From NCBI RefSeq assembly GCF_019923565.1, contig NZ_CP074435.1, positions 374,177 through 395,845 on the forward strand: DNA of 21,669 bases, read 5' to 3'. The notes under the pieces are model-generated. The model was not told where the DNA came from. It searched no databases and worked only from the letters and a program-made list of their open reading frames with translations. The position numbers were made by a program, and so were the translations under genes. The stretch comes from Candidatus Schneideria nysicola. Its GTDB lineage: Bacteria > Pseudomonadota > Gammaproteobacteria > Enterobacterales > Enterobacteriaceae. Positions 1-8,041 of the stretch are shown here, one piece after another (the first letter of the stretch is position 1; every line of letters begins with the position of its first letter).

Positions 1-75
1 TTATAATAAAAATTTAGAAGGAGATGAAATCTATAATTTTTTATTTTATTAGCTAAATAATAGTTATTTATATAA

Positions 76-96
76 ATAGAATCAATTTCATTCTAT
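76..96. repeat. A/T-rich inverted repeat, 7-bp arms
   Basis: Perfect arms ATAGAAT (76-82) and ATTCTAT (90-96) are separated by 7 bases, and an A-rich run follows from about 97. This is a small hairpin just before the stronger one at 114-148. It may belong to a termination or RNA-end structure of a gene beyond the left edge, but nothing shows which strand is used. Confidence 0.45.
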
Positions 97-113
97 TAAA
101 AAAATAATAGACT

Positions 114-148
114 TCTCTCTTCTATTTAAAATCCAAATAGAAGAGAGA
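114..148. terminator. Strong 14-bp hairpin, possible bidirectional terminator
   Basis: Positions 114-127 and 135-148 form a perfect 14-bp inverted repeat with a 7-base loop. The CT-rich and GA-rich arms make it much more stable than the surrounding A/T sequence. Read on the minus strand it is followed by a seven-T run (from the A run at 99-105), which suits a Rho-independent terminator. On the plus strand the downstream sequence is less T-rich. It lies about 80 bases before the kdsD remnant, so it may separate the LPS block from a gene to the left. Confidence 0.55.
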
Positions 149-156
149 TTAATAAA

Positions 157-176
157 ATTGATAGATATTGATAGAT
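157..176. repeat. 10-bp tandem duplication
   Basis: The unit ATTGATAGAT occurs twice head to tail (157-166 and 167-176) in the non-coding stretch before the kdsD remnant. It looks like a local replication-slippage product; no function is apparent. The rest of 1-231 holds no gene I can support. Confidence 0.6.
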
Positions 177-231
177 AATGAATATTAATAAAAAATATTA
201 TTATGATTATTTTAAATCAATTCTACTAAAT

Positions 232-1014
232 ATGTCTAATAATAAAACAAGAAAATTTTAATTTCATATCTATTGGAAAAAAAGTATTTGCTATTGAGAT
301 AGCTGGATTACAATATTTTACCGATCATATTAAGAATGATTTTCATCGTGCTTGTGAAATTATACTTCAATGTCATGGAAAAGTAGTAATAATGGGAGTA
401 GGGATATCTGAAGATATAGGTCGTAAAATTGCCGCTTCTAGTACTGGTACCCCCTTCTTTTTTTTTCATCCTATCGAAGTTAGTCATGGAGATCTTGGAA
501 TGATTTATAATAATTATTACGATATTATCTAATTCAGGTTAATCTTATGAAATAATAAAACTCTTTCCTATTCTTAAATATTTAATCCTTACATATACGT
601 ATAAATGTTCCTCAAGAGGCTCATTTGTATTAGTACTACTTACTAGTGCAGAAGCTATACTTATAATGGGAGATGCATTAGCTCTTTCTCAGTATAGAAG
701 GTTTATTACCGAAATACGTGTACAGGATATTATGCATATTGGAGATAGAATTCATTTTGTATTTAATAATGCTTCATTAAATAAAGCATTAGGAGATTTT
801 AGAAGGTAGGCAGGCGTATTATTGATTGATATTATTAGAAAAATCGATCTAAATCAGATTTATATTACGGATGTAATGACTGTTAGTGGTATATGGATCC
901 TAATGTATTAGCAGATTAAATTTATTAAAAAATAATCATATTACTACATCATTAGTCTCTGATAAAAATCGTATTATACATATTCATGATATATTACGAT
1001 CTGGTATTGTATAA
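232..1014 (+). pseudogene. kdsD: kdsD remnant: arabinose-5-phosphate isomerase, degraded
   Basis: Stretches of KdsD, the SIS-plus-two-CBS-domain isomerase that makes arabinose-5-phosphate for Kdo, can be read in several frames. A start-like ATG at 232 opens a frame that ends after nine codons. The main N-terminal block reads from 251 to a stop at 530-532 and contains KVVIMGVG, STGTP and HGDLGM. The SNSG motif then continues one frame over (528-539) and meets TAA at 540-542. That frame runs on through MGDALA, QDIMHIGD and GDFRR to TAG at 807-809. Further pieces (ITDVMT, HIHDILRSGIV) end at a TAA at 1012-1014. Parts of the central SIS domain and of the first CBS domain are deleted. The remnant keeps its ancestral place directly before kdsC. 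With at least three frame changes and several stops it cannot make the isomerase. A paralogue such as GutQ elsewhere could replace it. Confidence 0.9.
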
Positions 1015-1029
1015 ATAAGGAGTGTTATT

Positions 1030-1608
1030 ATGTATGAAAATCCCAATATTCCTACATTATATGGAGAAATTTCCTCTAATTTTTTAGATAAAGCTGAAAA
1101 TATTAGTTTATTAATTTGTGATGTAGATGGAGTCTTATCTGATCGTATTATTTATTCGAGTTTTGATGGGAATGAAATCAAACCATTTCATGCACGTGAT
1201 GGATATGGCATTCGTTCTTTATTAAAAAATAATATTAAAGTTGCTATTATTACTGGTCGTACAAGTAAGTTATTAAAAATTTATTGTGATATTATTGGCA
1301 TTGATTTGTTATATCAAGAACAAACGAACAAAGTGATTCCTTTTAATATTATAATTGAAAAATTAAATTTAGAAAAATATCAGATAGCATATATTGGTGA
1401 TGACTTAATTGACTTACCTGTTATGAAATTAGTAGGATTAAATATAGCAGTGAAAGATGCACATCCCTTAGTAAAAGTACAATCAACTTATATTACTCAA
1501 AATAATGGAGGAAATGGAGCCATTAGAGAAATTTGTGATCTCTTACTTTTAGCACAAGGTAAATTGCATGAAAAATATGATTCATATCTAATGAATTTTA
1601 ATAAATAA
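1030..1608 (+). CDS. kdsC: KdsC, Kdo-8-phosphate phosphatase
   Basis: Removes phosphate from 3-deoxy-D-manno-octulosonate-8-phosphate to give Kdo, the inner-core sugar of LPS; a cytosolic HAD-family enzyme without a large cap domain. At 192 residues it is near the usual 188. Visible motifs are HAD motif I DVDGVLSD with the nucleophile pair Asp31/Asp33, AIITGR (motif II), and YIGDDLIDLPVM (motifs III/IV), followed by the conserved DAHPL and C-terminal CDLLLLAQGKL. The start is supported by AAGGAGT at 1017-1023, seven bases before the ATG. It follows the kdsD remnant and lies 3 bases before lptC, the standard kdsDC-lptCAB order. The gene looks fully intact although the enzyme two steps earlier (KdsD) is broken here, which implies either another source of arabinose-5-phosphate or very recent loss. 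Confidence 0.96.
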   Translation: MYENPNIPTLYGEISSNFLDKAENISLLICDVDGVLSDRIIYSSFDGNEIKPFHARDGYGIRSLLKNNIKVAIITGRTSKLLKIYCDIIGIDLLYQEQTNKVIPFNIIIEKLNLEKYQIAYIGDDLIDLPVMKLVGLNIAVKDAHPLVKVQSTYITQNNGGNGAIREICDLLLLAQGKLHEKYDSYLMNFNK

Positions 1609-1611
1609 AAA

Positions 1612-2166
1612 ATGTATGGAATAATAGAATCACTATTTTTATATTTGATATTATTAATTTCAAATTGGATATGGAATGATAATATCAATTTAAAATTGGA
1701 TATTGATCAATCCATATTAGATTTCCCTACATATCAAGGTAAAAATATTAATATTTTATTTTATAATCCCCAAAATGGTAATATCATTTCTAAAATAGAA
1801 GCTCTATCTGCTCAATTTTTCTTAAATAGAAATACTACTTATATTATTTCTCCAATTACTATTTTATTTAGTGAAAATAATACTCGAACTTGGTTAATAA
1901 CTGCTGATCAAGCGATACTTAAAGACAATAATAACTTATATTTAAATGGATCTATACAATTTAAAAATATAATTGAAATAGGAATGATTCAAAAATTATC
2001 AATGGATAATGCAGTGTTTAATTTATTAAATAAAGAGATTATTTCTGAAAATATTGTTTTTCTAACTGGAATTGGTTTTCAATCTATTGGTATGAAACTA
2101 AAAGGCAGTTTACATGATAAAACTATTGAACTTCTTGAAGAAGTTAAAACAACTTATTATAAATAA
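1612..2166 (+). CDS. lptC: LptC, LPS export protein
   Basis: Bitopic inner-membrane protein that takes LPS from the LptB2FG transporter and passes it to periplasmic LptA. Residues about 5-22 form one membrane segment, and the rest is the periplasmic beta-jellyroll domain. Recognisable stretches include LFYNPQ (family: LVYNPEG), TWLITADQA, LYLNGSIQF and GMKLKGSLHDKTIELLEEVKTTY, matching the family to the C-terminus. At 184 residues it is slightly shorter than the usual 191, losing the tail. It starts 3 bases after the kdsC stop, so translation is probably coupled. Sequence identity is low but position and segment order make the call firm. It should function only with LptA, LptB, LptF and LptG; the last two are not in this window. 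Confidence 0.9.
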   Translation: MYGIIESLFLYLILLISNWIWNDNINLKLDIDQSILDFPTYQGKNINILFYNPQNGNIISKIEALSAQFFLNRNTTYIISPITILFSENNTRTWLITADQAILKDNNNLYLNGSIQFKNIIEIGMIQKLSMDNAVFNLLNKEIISENIVFLTGIGFQSIGMKLKGSLHDKTIELLEEVKTTYYK

Positions 2167-2206
2167 TTTACGATTTATTAAATTATGCTTCTTCTATTTA
2201 ATAATA

Positions 2207-2216
2207 TTTTTTTTTT
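2207..2216 (+). repeat. Ten-T run inside the lptA signal-peptide region
   Basis: Ten consecutive T residues sit where the frame encoding the LptA signal peptide must change to the frame encoding the rest of LptA. Removing one T joins a signal-like stretch read from about 2162 (NNLRFIKL, then a Phe/Ile/Leu-rich core) to VLANTTD and mature LptA. Adding one T joins the ATG at 2185 to the same mature part. Long A/T runs are hot spots for polymerase slippage. Confidence 0.8.
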
Positions 2217-2297
2217 AATATAAACAAAATAGTATTAGCAAATACTACTGACAAAAAAAATCCTATTTATATACAATCACAAAATCAATCTATCAAT

Positions 2298-2690
2298 ATG
2301 GAAACTGGTATTATTACTTTTACAGGAAATATTGTTATTACACACAGTACAATTGAAATCCATGCAGATAAAGTAATTATTACTTATAGTAATAAAAATA
2401 GTAATTCAGCCAGTATTATAAAAGGGTACGGTCAACCTATAAAAATTTATTGTTTTTTTGAAAAAAATGGAGAAAAAATATATGCTCAATCAGAAAAAAT
2501 ATGTTACGATATTAATAATAATATAATTTTATTAACAGATAATGCTTATATTAAAAAAATTAATGGTACAATTAAAAGTGATTGTATTTCTTTCTTAATA
2601 AAAGAAAAGAGAATAGAAGCATTTAGTACTAATAGTAGACAGCAGGTAGTAACAACACTATTACATCCTGAAATATTTAAATCAAAATAA
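2298..2690 (+). CDS. lptA: LptA, periplasmic LPS transport protein; signal peptide out of frame
   Basis: LptA polymerises into a beta-jellyroll bridge that carries LPS across the periplasm. The 130-residue open frame matches the family from the segment MQGNVVTFTGN onward: METGIITFTGN, IEIHADKV, GYGQP, LLTDNAYIKK, IKSDCISFLIKEKRIEAFS, then VTTLLHP. The same frame extends upstream without a start to about 2205 and encodes IVLANTTD and PIYIQSQNQSINM, which correspond to the signal-cleavage region and mature N-terminus. A hydrophobic signal core lies further upstream in another frame, across the T run at 2207-2216. As written, only a product from the internal ATG at 2298 could be made, lacking export signal and first strand. 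So it is either a very young pseudogene, a gene rescued by slippage, or affected by a homopolymer sequencing error. It stands between lptC and lptB as usual. Confidence 0.8.
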   Translation: METGIITFTGNIVITHSTIEIHADKVIITYSNKNSNSASIIKGYGQPIKIYCFFEKNGEKIYAQSEKICYDINNNIILLTDNAYIKKINGTIKSDCISFLIKEKRIEAFSTNSRQQVVTTLLHPEIFKSK

Positions 2691-2719
2691 CTAACTAACG
2701 GTCGTCTATAAATAGAATA

Positions 2720-3448
2720 ATGTCCAATTTAGTTATAAAAAATTTAACAAAATATTATAAAGGTAGAACTATCATAGATAATATTTCTTTAGAAATAAAA
2801 TCTGGAGAAATTGTTGGATTATTAGGACCCAACGGTGCAGGAAAAACTACCATTTTTTATATGATAGCAGGTATTATACAACATGATATAGGTAAAATAT
2901 TTATAGATGAAAATGATATTAGTTTTTTACCTTTATATGCTAGAGCTAAATTCCGTATTACTTATCTTCCTCAAGAAGCTTCTATTTTTCGTAAATTAAG
3001 CGTATTTGATAATTTAATGGCAATATTAGAAATAATACATAAAAATATATCATATAAAGAACGCTTAGATCGTGTTTATTCATTAATGAATGAATTTAAT
3101 ATTACACATTTATGTAAATGTCTAGGTCAATTTCTTTCTGGAGGTGAGAGAAGAAGAGTAGAAATTGCTCGATCCTTAATTGCTAATCCTAAATTTATTT
3201 TACTAGATGAACCTTTTGCTGGAGTTGATCCTATTTCTATTTTTGATATAAAAAAGATCATTAAATATTTAAAGAAAATAGGATTAGGTATATTTATTAC
3301 GGATCACAATGTACGTGATACACTGGATATTTGTATGCGGACTTATATTATAAATCAAGGTAAATTACTTGCAAATGGTATATCTTCGGATCTTATAAAA
3401 AATAAAAAAGTAAGAGAGATATATTTAGGAGAAGAATTTATTTTATAA
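2720..3448 (+). CDS. lptB: LptB, LPS export ATP-binding protein
   Basis: Cytoplasmic ATPase that, as a dimer with LptF and LptG, drives LPS extraction from the inner membrane. Its 242 residues are the normal length. All ABC motifs are intact: Walker A GPNGAGKTT (about 36-44), Q-loop YLPQE (about 82-86), signature LSGGERRR (139-146), Walker B FILLDEP (159-165) with the catalytic Glu, D-loop region AGVDP, and switch His196 in TDHNVRDT. It starts 29 bases after lptA and ends in a long hairpin (3430-3460) that contains its stop codon. In E. coli rpoN and other genes follow; here yggS does, so a deletion or rearrangement point lies just downstream. Good conservation compared with LptA and LptC. 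Confidence 0.97.
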   Translation: MSNLVIKNLTKYYKGRTIIDNISLEIKSGEIVGLLGPNGAGKTTIFYMIAGIIQHDIGKIFIDENDISFLPLYARAKFRITYLPQEASIFRKLSVFDNLMAILEIIHKNISYKERLDRVYSLMNEFNITHLCKCLGQFLSGGERRRVEIARSLIANPKFILLDEPFAGVDPISIFDIKKIIKYLKKIGLGIFITDHNVRDTLDICMRTYIINQGKLLANGISSDLIKNKKVREIYLGEEFIL

Positions 3449-3460
3449 ATAAATTCTTCT
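3430..3460 (+). terminator. 14-bp hairpin spanning the lptB stop codon
   Basis: Perfect arms at 3430-3443 and 3447-3460 enclose a 3-base loop; the lptB TAA (3446-3448) begins in the loop. The arms are mostly A/T with four G/C pairs. The sequence after it is A/T-rich but lacks a clean T run, so it may define or protect the 3' end of the lpt transcript rather than terminate strongly. yggS begins 24 bases later. Confidence 0.5.
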
Positions 3461-3484
3461 ATTAAAAATTATTGAATAATATTA

Positions 3485-4168
3485 ATGAATATCATTGAAA
3501 AAAGAATTAAATCTATTCGTAATGAAATAAAAATTATTGCAAAAAAGTATGGATGTGATACGAATAGAATTCGTTTAGTTGCTGTTAGTAAAAATAAACC
3601 TATAGAGCTAATACAATATGCTATATTGGCAGGACAAAAAGAATTTGGAGAAAATTATGTTAAAGAAGGAGTAGAAAAAATATATTTTTTTAGTAAAAAT
3701 TATAAATTAATTTGGCATTTTATTGGTCAATTACAATCAAATAAAAGTCGATTAGTTGCGGAATATTTTGATTGGTGTCATACGATAGATTGTACAAAAA
3801 TCATTCATAGACTTAATGTGCAGAGACCTCCAAATCTTTCTCCTCTTAATGTTTTAATTCAAGTTAATATTGATGGTGAAAAAAATAAAGGAGGAATTGC
3901 ATCTAACCAAATTTTTTCACTAGCTAAAATAATAAAATCATGTATTAATTTACAGTTAAGAGGAATTATGTGTATTCCAACTATAGAGACTAATTTTAAT
4001 AAACAGATAATAAATTTTGTCAAAATTTTTAAATTGTTTAAGGAATTACAATATTCTTACTCTTCTGTAGATACATTATCCTTAGGTATGAGTCATGATA
4101 TGATAGCGGCAATAGCTGCTGGAAGTAATTTGTTGAGAATTGGTACAGCTATTTTTGGTAGTAGATAG
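3485..4168 (+). CDS. yggS: YggS/PLPBP, PLP homeostasis protein
   Basis: Member of the YggS/PROSC family, a single-domain TIM barrel that binds pyridoxal 5'-phosphate and keeps its level balanced; it has no established catalytic activity. Lys36 in VAVSKNKP is the PLP-binding lysine. Other family landmarks are EFGENYVKEG, WHFIGQLQSNKSR, WCHTID, RGIMCIPT, and the phosphate-cup stretches LSLGMSHDM and RIGTAIFG. At 227 residues it ends a few residues short of the usual 234, trimming only the variable tail. It starts 36 bases after lptB. The usual neighbours yggT, rdgB and hemW are absent, so this is a displaced single gene. Its retention hints at continued PLP-dependent metabolism. Confidence 0.95.
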   Translation: MNIIEKRIKSIRNEIKIIAKKYGCDTNRIRLVAVSKNKPIELIQYAILAGQKEFGENYVKEGVEKIYFFSKNYKLIWHFIGQLQSNKSRLVAEYFDWCHTIDCTKIIHRLNVQRPPNLSPLNVLIQVNIDGEKNKGGIASNQIFSLAKIIKSCINLQLRGIMCIPTIETNFNKQIINFVKIFKLFKELQYSYSSVDTLSLGMSHDMIAAIAAGSNLLRIGTAIFGSR

Positions 4169-4457
4169 AATAGATAACGATTACTTATTATTGCTATTCT
4201 AATAGAAATCAATTGTTACTGAATAAAAAAATTTTTAAATTAAATGATATATTCATTAATACTAACTAAATATATCCTCACAATGAATTAATTTTCTAAT
4301 TCTATAGCTTTCATAAATTAATCATTAGTTCTCATTTTTTTATTTCTATTTTAACTCAATTTAAATCTATGTATAATAAAGATCCAATTCTTAGAGATGA
4401 TTCACTTATATTATTAATGGATTTACAGAAATTAAGGTAAATATCAAAGAGGAAATT
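4169..4457. other. Gene-free spacer between yggS and glpF
   Basis: About 290 A/T-rich bases with stops in all frames. A short open stretch ends at the TAA 4438-4440 and reads, near its end, KDPILRDDSLILLMDLQKLR. It looks more protein-like than its surroundings and may be the last piece of a lost gene, but I do not recognise it. I see no tRNA or convincing promoter. The last bases before glpF contain a good ribosome-binding site, AGAGGAAA. Confidence 0.5.
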
Positions 4458-5258
4458 ATGAATCAAATAGATTTATCTTTAAAAGGTCAGTGTATTGCGG
4501 AATTTTTTGGAACAGGATTATTAGTTTTTTTTGGAATTGGTAGTGTAGTTGGAATGAAAATTATGGATATTCCTTATGGGCAGTGGGAAATATGTATGAT
4601 TTGGGGATTAAGTGCCACTATAGCAATTTATTTTGCTTCCCCCCTCTCTGGGGCACATCTTAACCCAGCAGTGACTGTTGCTTTCTGGTTATCTTCTTCA
4701 TTTCAATCAAAAAAAGTAATACCATATATTTTTTCACAAATGCTTGGTGCATTTTTTGCTACAGTATTAGTTTATATTTTGTACTATAATTGTTTTTACG
4801 AATATATTCACTCTCCAATTCATACACATGAATCAGTCAAATATATTAATTTAATTAATATGTTTTCTACCTATCCTGATTCACATATCTCTTTTTATAA
4901 AGCTTTTTTTATAGAAACTATAATTACTTCTATTCTATTATGTTTAATTTTATTTTTTATAAATATTATTTCCTATAAACCTTTTTTACCATTATTAATT
5001 GGCATTGTTATCACATTAATTGGATCATCTGTAGGTAAATTAACAGGATTTGCATTAAATCCAGCACGTGATTTAAGTCCAAAGATTTTTACTTATTTAA
5101 TAGGATGGGGAAGTATTGCTTTTACAGGTGGAACAAATATTCCATATTTTCTTGTTCCTCTATTTGCACCAATATTAGGTGGATGCTTAGGTGCATTAAC
5201 TTATAATAAGCTTATTAAGCCATATTTACCTAAAGAAATAATAGAAAAATCTAAGTAA
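4458..5258 (+). CDS. glpF: GlpF, glycerol facilitator
   Basis: Aquaglyceroporin of the inner membrane that lets glycerol diffuse into the cell, where GlpK traps it. The 266-residue protein has the six membrane spans and two half-helices of the MIP family. Both NPA boxes are present: HLNPAVT in the first half and LNPARD in the second. Trp49 corresponds to the selectivity-filter tryptophan of E. coli GlpF (Trp48), and the filter arginine follows the second NPA. FTGG and IPYFLVPLFAPILGG match the last helix region. The C-terminal tail is shorter than the usual 281. A ribosome-binding site AGAGGAAA lies upstream, and glpK begins 51 bases after the stop as in the E. coli glpFKX operon. Keeping a glycerol channel suggests the cell draws glycerol from its host. 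Confidence 0.97.
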   Translation: MNQIDLSLKGQCIAEFFGTGLLVFFGIGSVVGMKIMDIPYGQWEICMIWGLSATIAIYFASPLSGAHLNPAVTVAFWLSSSFQSKKVIPYIFSQMLGAFFATVLVYILYYNCFYEYIHSPIHTHESVKYINLINMFSTYPDSHISFYKAFFIETIITSILLCLILFFINIISYKPFLPLLIGIVITLIGSSVGKLTGFALNPARDLSPKIFTYLIGWGSIAFTGGTNIPYFLVPLFAPILGGCLGALTYNKLIKPYLPKEIIEKSK

Positions 5259-5272
5259 TAATATTTACTTAG
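5251..5272 (+). repeat. 8-bp inverted repeat at the glpF stop, before glpK
   Basis: Perfect arms CTAAGTAA (5251-5258) and TTACTTAG (5265-5272) flank a 6-base loop. The glpF stop codon is the end of the left arm. It could stabilise or partly separate the glpF and glpK messages, but the stem is A/T-rich and may have no role. Confidence 0.4.
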
Positions 5273-5309
5273 TATATCCCAATTATTTTTATATTAGTGA
5301 GAGTATAAT

Positions 5310-6821
5310 ATGTCATTAGAAGAAAAAAAATACATTATTGCCTTAGATCAAGGAACAACTAATTCCAGAGCAGTTATATTAGACCATAATGCTAATATTG
5401 TTAGTATATCTCAACGTGAACTTACTCAAATTTATCCTAAACCAGGTTGGGTCGAACATGATGCAATGGAAATTTTGTCAAGTCAAAATATAGCTATGAT
5501 AGAAGCTATAAAAAAAACGGATATTAATTTGAATCAAATTGCTGGAATAGGGATTACTAATCAACGAGAAACAGCAATAGTTTGGGATAAGGAAACTGGT
5601 AAACCTATTTATAATGCTATTGTATGGCAATGTAGAAGAACCGCTGATATTTGCAAAAATCTTAAAGAAGCAGGAATGGAAGAGTATATAAGATATACTA
5701 CTGGATTAGTGATTGATCCTTATTTTTCTGGTACAAAAATACAGTGGATTCTAGATAATGTTAAAACTGCTCGACAACGAGCTAAACGTGGTGAATTACT
5801 TTGTGGGACTGTAGATACTTGGCTTATTTGGAATATGACCAAAGGTAAAGTCCATGTAACTGATTATACTAATGCATCTCGCACAATGTTATTTAATATT
5901 CATACATTAGAATGGGATAAAAATTTAATAGAAGCTATGAATATCCCATACTCAATGTTACCAAAAGTTTGTTCCTCTTCTGAAATTTATGGAAAAATAA
6001 ATTTATGTGGTAAAGATTCTATTGCGATTCCTATTGCAGGAATTGCTGGAGATCAGCAAGCCTCTTTATACGGTCAGCTTTGTGTAATGCCAGGAATGGC
6101 AAAAAATACTTATGGCACAGGTTGTTTTTTATTAATGAATACTGGAAAAGAGATAGTAAGATCTAAACATGGTCTTTTAACTACAGTAGTATGTGGTCAA
6201 CAAGGGGAAGTAAATTATGCGTTAGAAGGTGCCGTATTTATTGCTGGAGCTGCCATTCAATGGTTACGAGATGGAATAAAAGTGATTAATGATGCAGCTG
6301 ATTCCGAATATTTTGCAAAAAAAGTAAATAATACTAATGGTGTATACGTTGTTCCAGCTTTCACTGGACTAGGTGCCCCATATTGGGATCCTTATGCACG
6401 TGGAATAATTTTTGGCATTACAAGAGGTGTTACTTCTAATCATATTATTAGAGCAACATTAGAATCTATTGCATTTCAAACTAGAGACTTAATTGAAGCA
6501 ATGCAAGCTGACTCACATAAACGACTTAAATCCTTAAGAGTAGATGGAGGAGCAGTAGTTAATAATTTTTTAATGCAATTTCAATCTGATATTCTCGGTA
6601 CTAGAGTGGAAAGACCCGTAGTAAGAGAAGTAACAGCACTAGGTGCGGCATATCTAGCAGGTTTAGCCGTTCAATTTTGGAACGATTTAGAAGAAGTTCG
6701 TAGTAAATGGACTATTGAAAAAGAATTTCGCCCTAATATTGAAACAATAGAAAGAAATCGTTATTATGATGGATGGAAAAAAGCAGTAAATCGTGCGCGA
6801 TCTGATATTCAACCGCTATAG
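5310..6821 (+). CDS. glpK: GlpK, glycerol kinase
   Basis: Phosphorylates glycerol with ATP to sn-glycerol-3-phosphate, the backbone precursor of phospholipids; cytosolic FGGY-family kinase. At 503 residues it is full length (family 502) and very well conserved. Landmarks include [10 protein letters not shown] (ATP site), [36 protein letters not shown] with the catalytic Asp, NTYGTGCF, and [18 protein letters not shown]. The C-terminal region PNIETIERN, which contacts enzyme IIA-Glc in E. coli, is mostly kept. The fructose-1,6-bisphosphate inhibitor loop is not: the usual GGKGGTR reads CGKDSIA here, so Ala239 replaces the phosphate-binding Arg236 of E. coli numbering. It follows glpF; glpX, which usually comes next, is absent. 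The enzyme is probably active but freed from this feedback. Confidence 0.98.
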   Translation: MSLEEKKYIIALDQGTTNSRAVILDHNANIVSISQRELTQIYPKPGWVEHDAMEILSSQNIAMIEAIKKTDINLNQIAGIGITNQRETAIVWDKETGKPIYNAIVWQCRRTADICKNLKEAGMEEYIRYTTGLVIDPYFSGTKIQWILDNVKTARQRAKRGELLCGTVDTWLIWNMTKGKVHVTDYTNASRTMLFNIHTLEWDKNLIEAMNIPYSMLPKVCSSSEIYGKINLCGKDSIAIPIAGIAGDQQASLYGQLCVMPGMAKNTYGTGCFLLMNTGKEIVRSKHGLLTTVVCGQQGEVNYALEGAVFIAGAAIQWLRDGIKVINDAADSEYFAKKVNNTNGVYVVPAFTGLGAPYWDPYARGIIFGITRGVTSNHIIRATLESIAFQTRDLIEAMQADSHKRLKSLRVDGGAVVNNFLMQFQSDILGTRVERPVVREVTALGAAYLAGLAVQFWNDLEEVRSKWTIEKEFRPNIETIERNRYYDGWKKAVNRARSDIQPL

Positions 6822-6853
6822 ATAGATTATTTCCTTATTGAGTGGCTTATTTA

Positions 6854-8041
6854 TTAATTATTATGGTTGACACTCCTTGCGAGAGAAATCCAACATAACA
6901 ATATCATTAGTCCCATACTAAAAGTTATCATGCCAAGACTATGTTGATTGTTTTGAGGTAATAACGAAGAAAAGCCTGCAATAACACCAGAAACAATATT
7001 TTGAATACTACCAACTAATGCACCAGCAGTACCAGCAAAATAGGGATAAGGCTCCATGGCACCCGTAGTAGCTAGTGGGAATAACATACCAGCACCAAAA
7101 AAAAATAAGCTAGCTGGTAAAATTAAGGTCCATAGTGTCATAATATTAAACCAAGCAGGAATCCACATTAGCAAACCTGCTCCTATACAGCTAAGTACTG
7201 CTAACCACATTGAATGCTTAAAAGAAATTGTAATACGACTAACATACCAGGCCCCAAGAAAAGTACTAGGTAAAGGAAGTATAAAGAGTATACTTCTTTC
7301 GTATACACTAAAACCCATATTGCCTAATAGAACTCCACTACTTGATTTAAATGCCACAATCCCTGATACTCCTCCTACTAAAATAAGAAGATAATGATTA
7401 AAAGTTTTTTCACATAATAAGTATTTAAAAATAAATATTTTAGGATAACTTTTAACTAAAAGTAAAGGACGGGTTTCTGGTAGAAACCACCAAATAATTA
7501 TGCTAATAATACTACTCAAAATTAATAGAAAAACAAAACAAGATCTCCAACCTAAGTAATTAGATAATATTCCTCCAATCAAAGGAGCAACTAAGGGAAT
7601 AAATATTACACCCATGTTTAGTAAACTATTAGTACGTCGAAGTTCATTGCCCTTACACGTATCTCTCAGTAGAACGCGCGCCATTACTCCACTAACACCG
7701 GTTCCCATTCCTTGAATACCACAGGAAAATGTAACAAATAATAAAGAATAACTATTCATCGCCATTAAAGTACCTAAATAGAATATACCCATTCCAAGAA
7801 AAATCATCGGTCTACGTCCAAAATGATCGGATAGAGGTCCATAAATTAGTTGTGATATACCATAACATAATAAATAAGCTGCTAATAATCTTTGTAATGT
7901 TCCTTCTGGTACCTTTAGTTCACTTGCCATAATTGGAATACCGGCTATATAAATAGCTTGTGTCATTTGACCTACTGCTACTAATAATATTAATAGTATT
8001 AAGATACGTATACGAAATATATTTTTTTTAGTGTCTTCCAT
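6854..8041 (-). CDS. emrD: EmrD, multidrug efflux transporter (MFS)
   Basis: Drug:H+ antiporter of the major facilitator superfamily (DHA1 type) in the inner membrane; in E. coli it exports uncouplers and amphipathic compounds. The 395 residues match E. coli EmrD (394) along the whole length: LLVAVGQMTQAIYI in helix 1, MFS motif A GPLSDHFGRRP between helices 2 and 3, QGMGTGVSGVMAR, SLLNMG, APLIGGIL (motif C region), PETRP, FFFGAGMLFPLATTGAMEP and AGTAGALVGS. About 12 membrane helices are evident. The start has no clear ribosome-binding site. It converges with glpK across 32 bases and diverges from fpr, occupying the place where glpX sits in E. coli. Retaining a drug exporter in such a small genome suggests a house-keeping export role, which is inference. 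Confidence 0.95.
   Translation of the reverse strand: MEDTKKNIFRIRILILLILLVAVGQMTQAIYIAGIPIMASELKVPEGTLQRLLAAYLLCYGISQLIYGPLSDHFGRRPMIFLGMGIFYLGTLMAMNSYSLLFVTFSCGIQGMGTGVSGVMARVLLRDTCKGNELRRTNSLLNMGVIFIPLVAPLIGGILSNYLGWRSCFVFLLILSSIISIIIWWFLPETRPLLLVKSYPKIFIFKYLLCEKTFNHYLLILVGGVSGIVAFKSSSGVLLGNMGFSVYERSILFILPLPSTFLGAWYVSRITISFKHSMWLAVLSCIGAGLLMWIPAWFNIMTLWTLILPASLFFFGAGMLFPLATTGAMEPYPYFAGTAGALVGSIQNIVSGVIAGFSSLLPQNNQHSLGMITFSMGLMILLCWISLARSVNHNN

Noticed and set aside
1..231. Short frame at 23 after AAGGAG as a gene
   Set aside because: It has only ten codons before a stop, the ribosome-like box touches the ATG, and no family is recognisable.
7056..7394. 112-codon open frame antisense to emrD
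   Set aside because: It lies wholly inside well-conserved emrD and its composition is a mirror of a membrane protein; no independent support. Other antisense open frames (for example in rpiA, polA and rodA) were dropped for the same reason.
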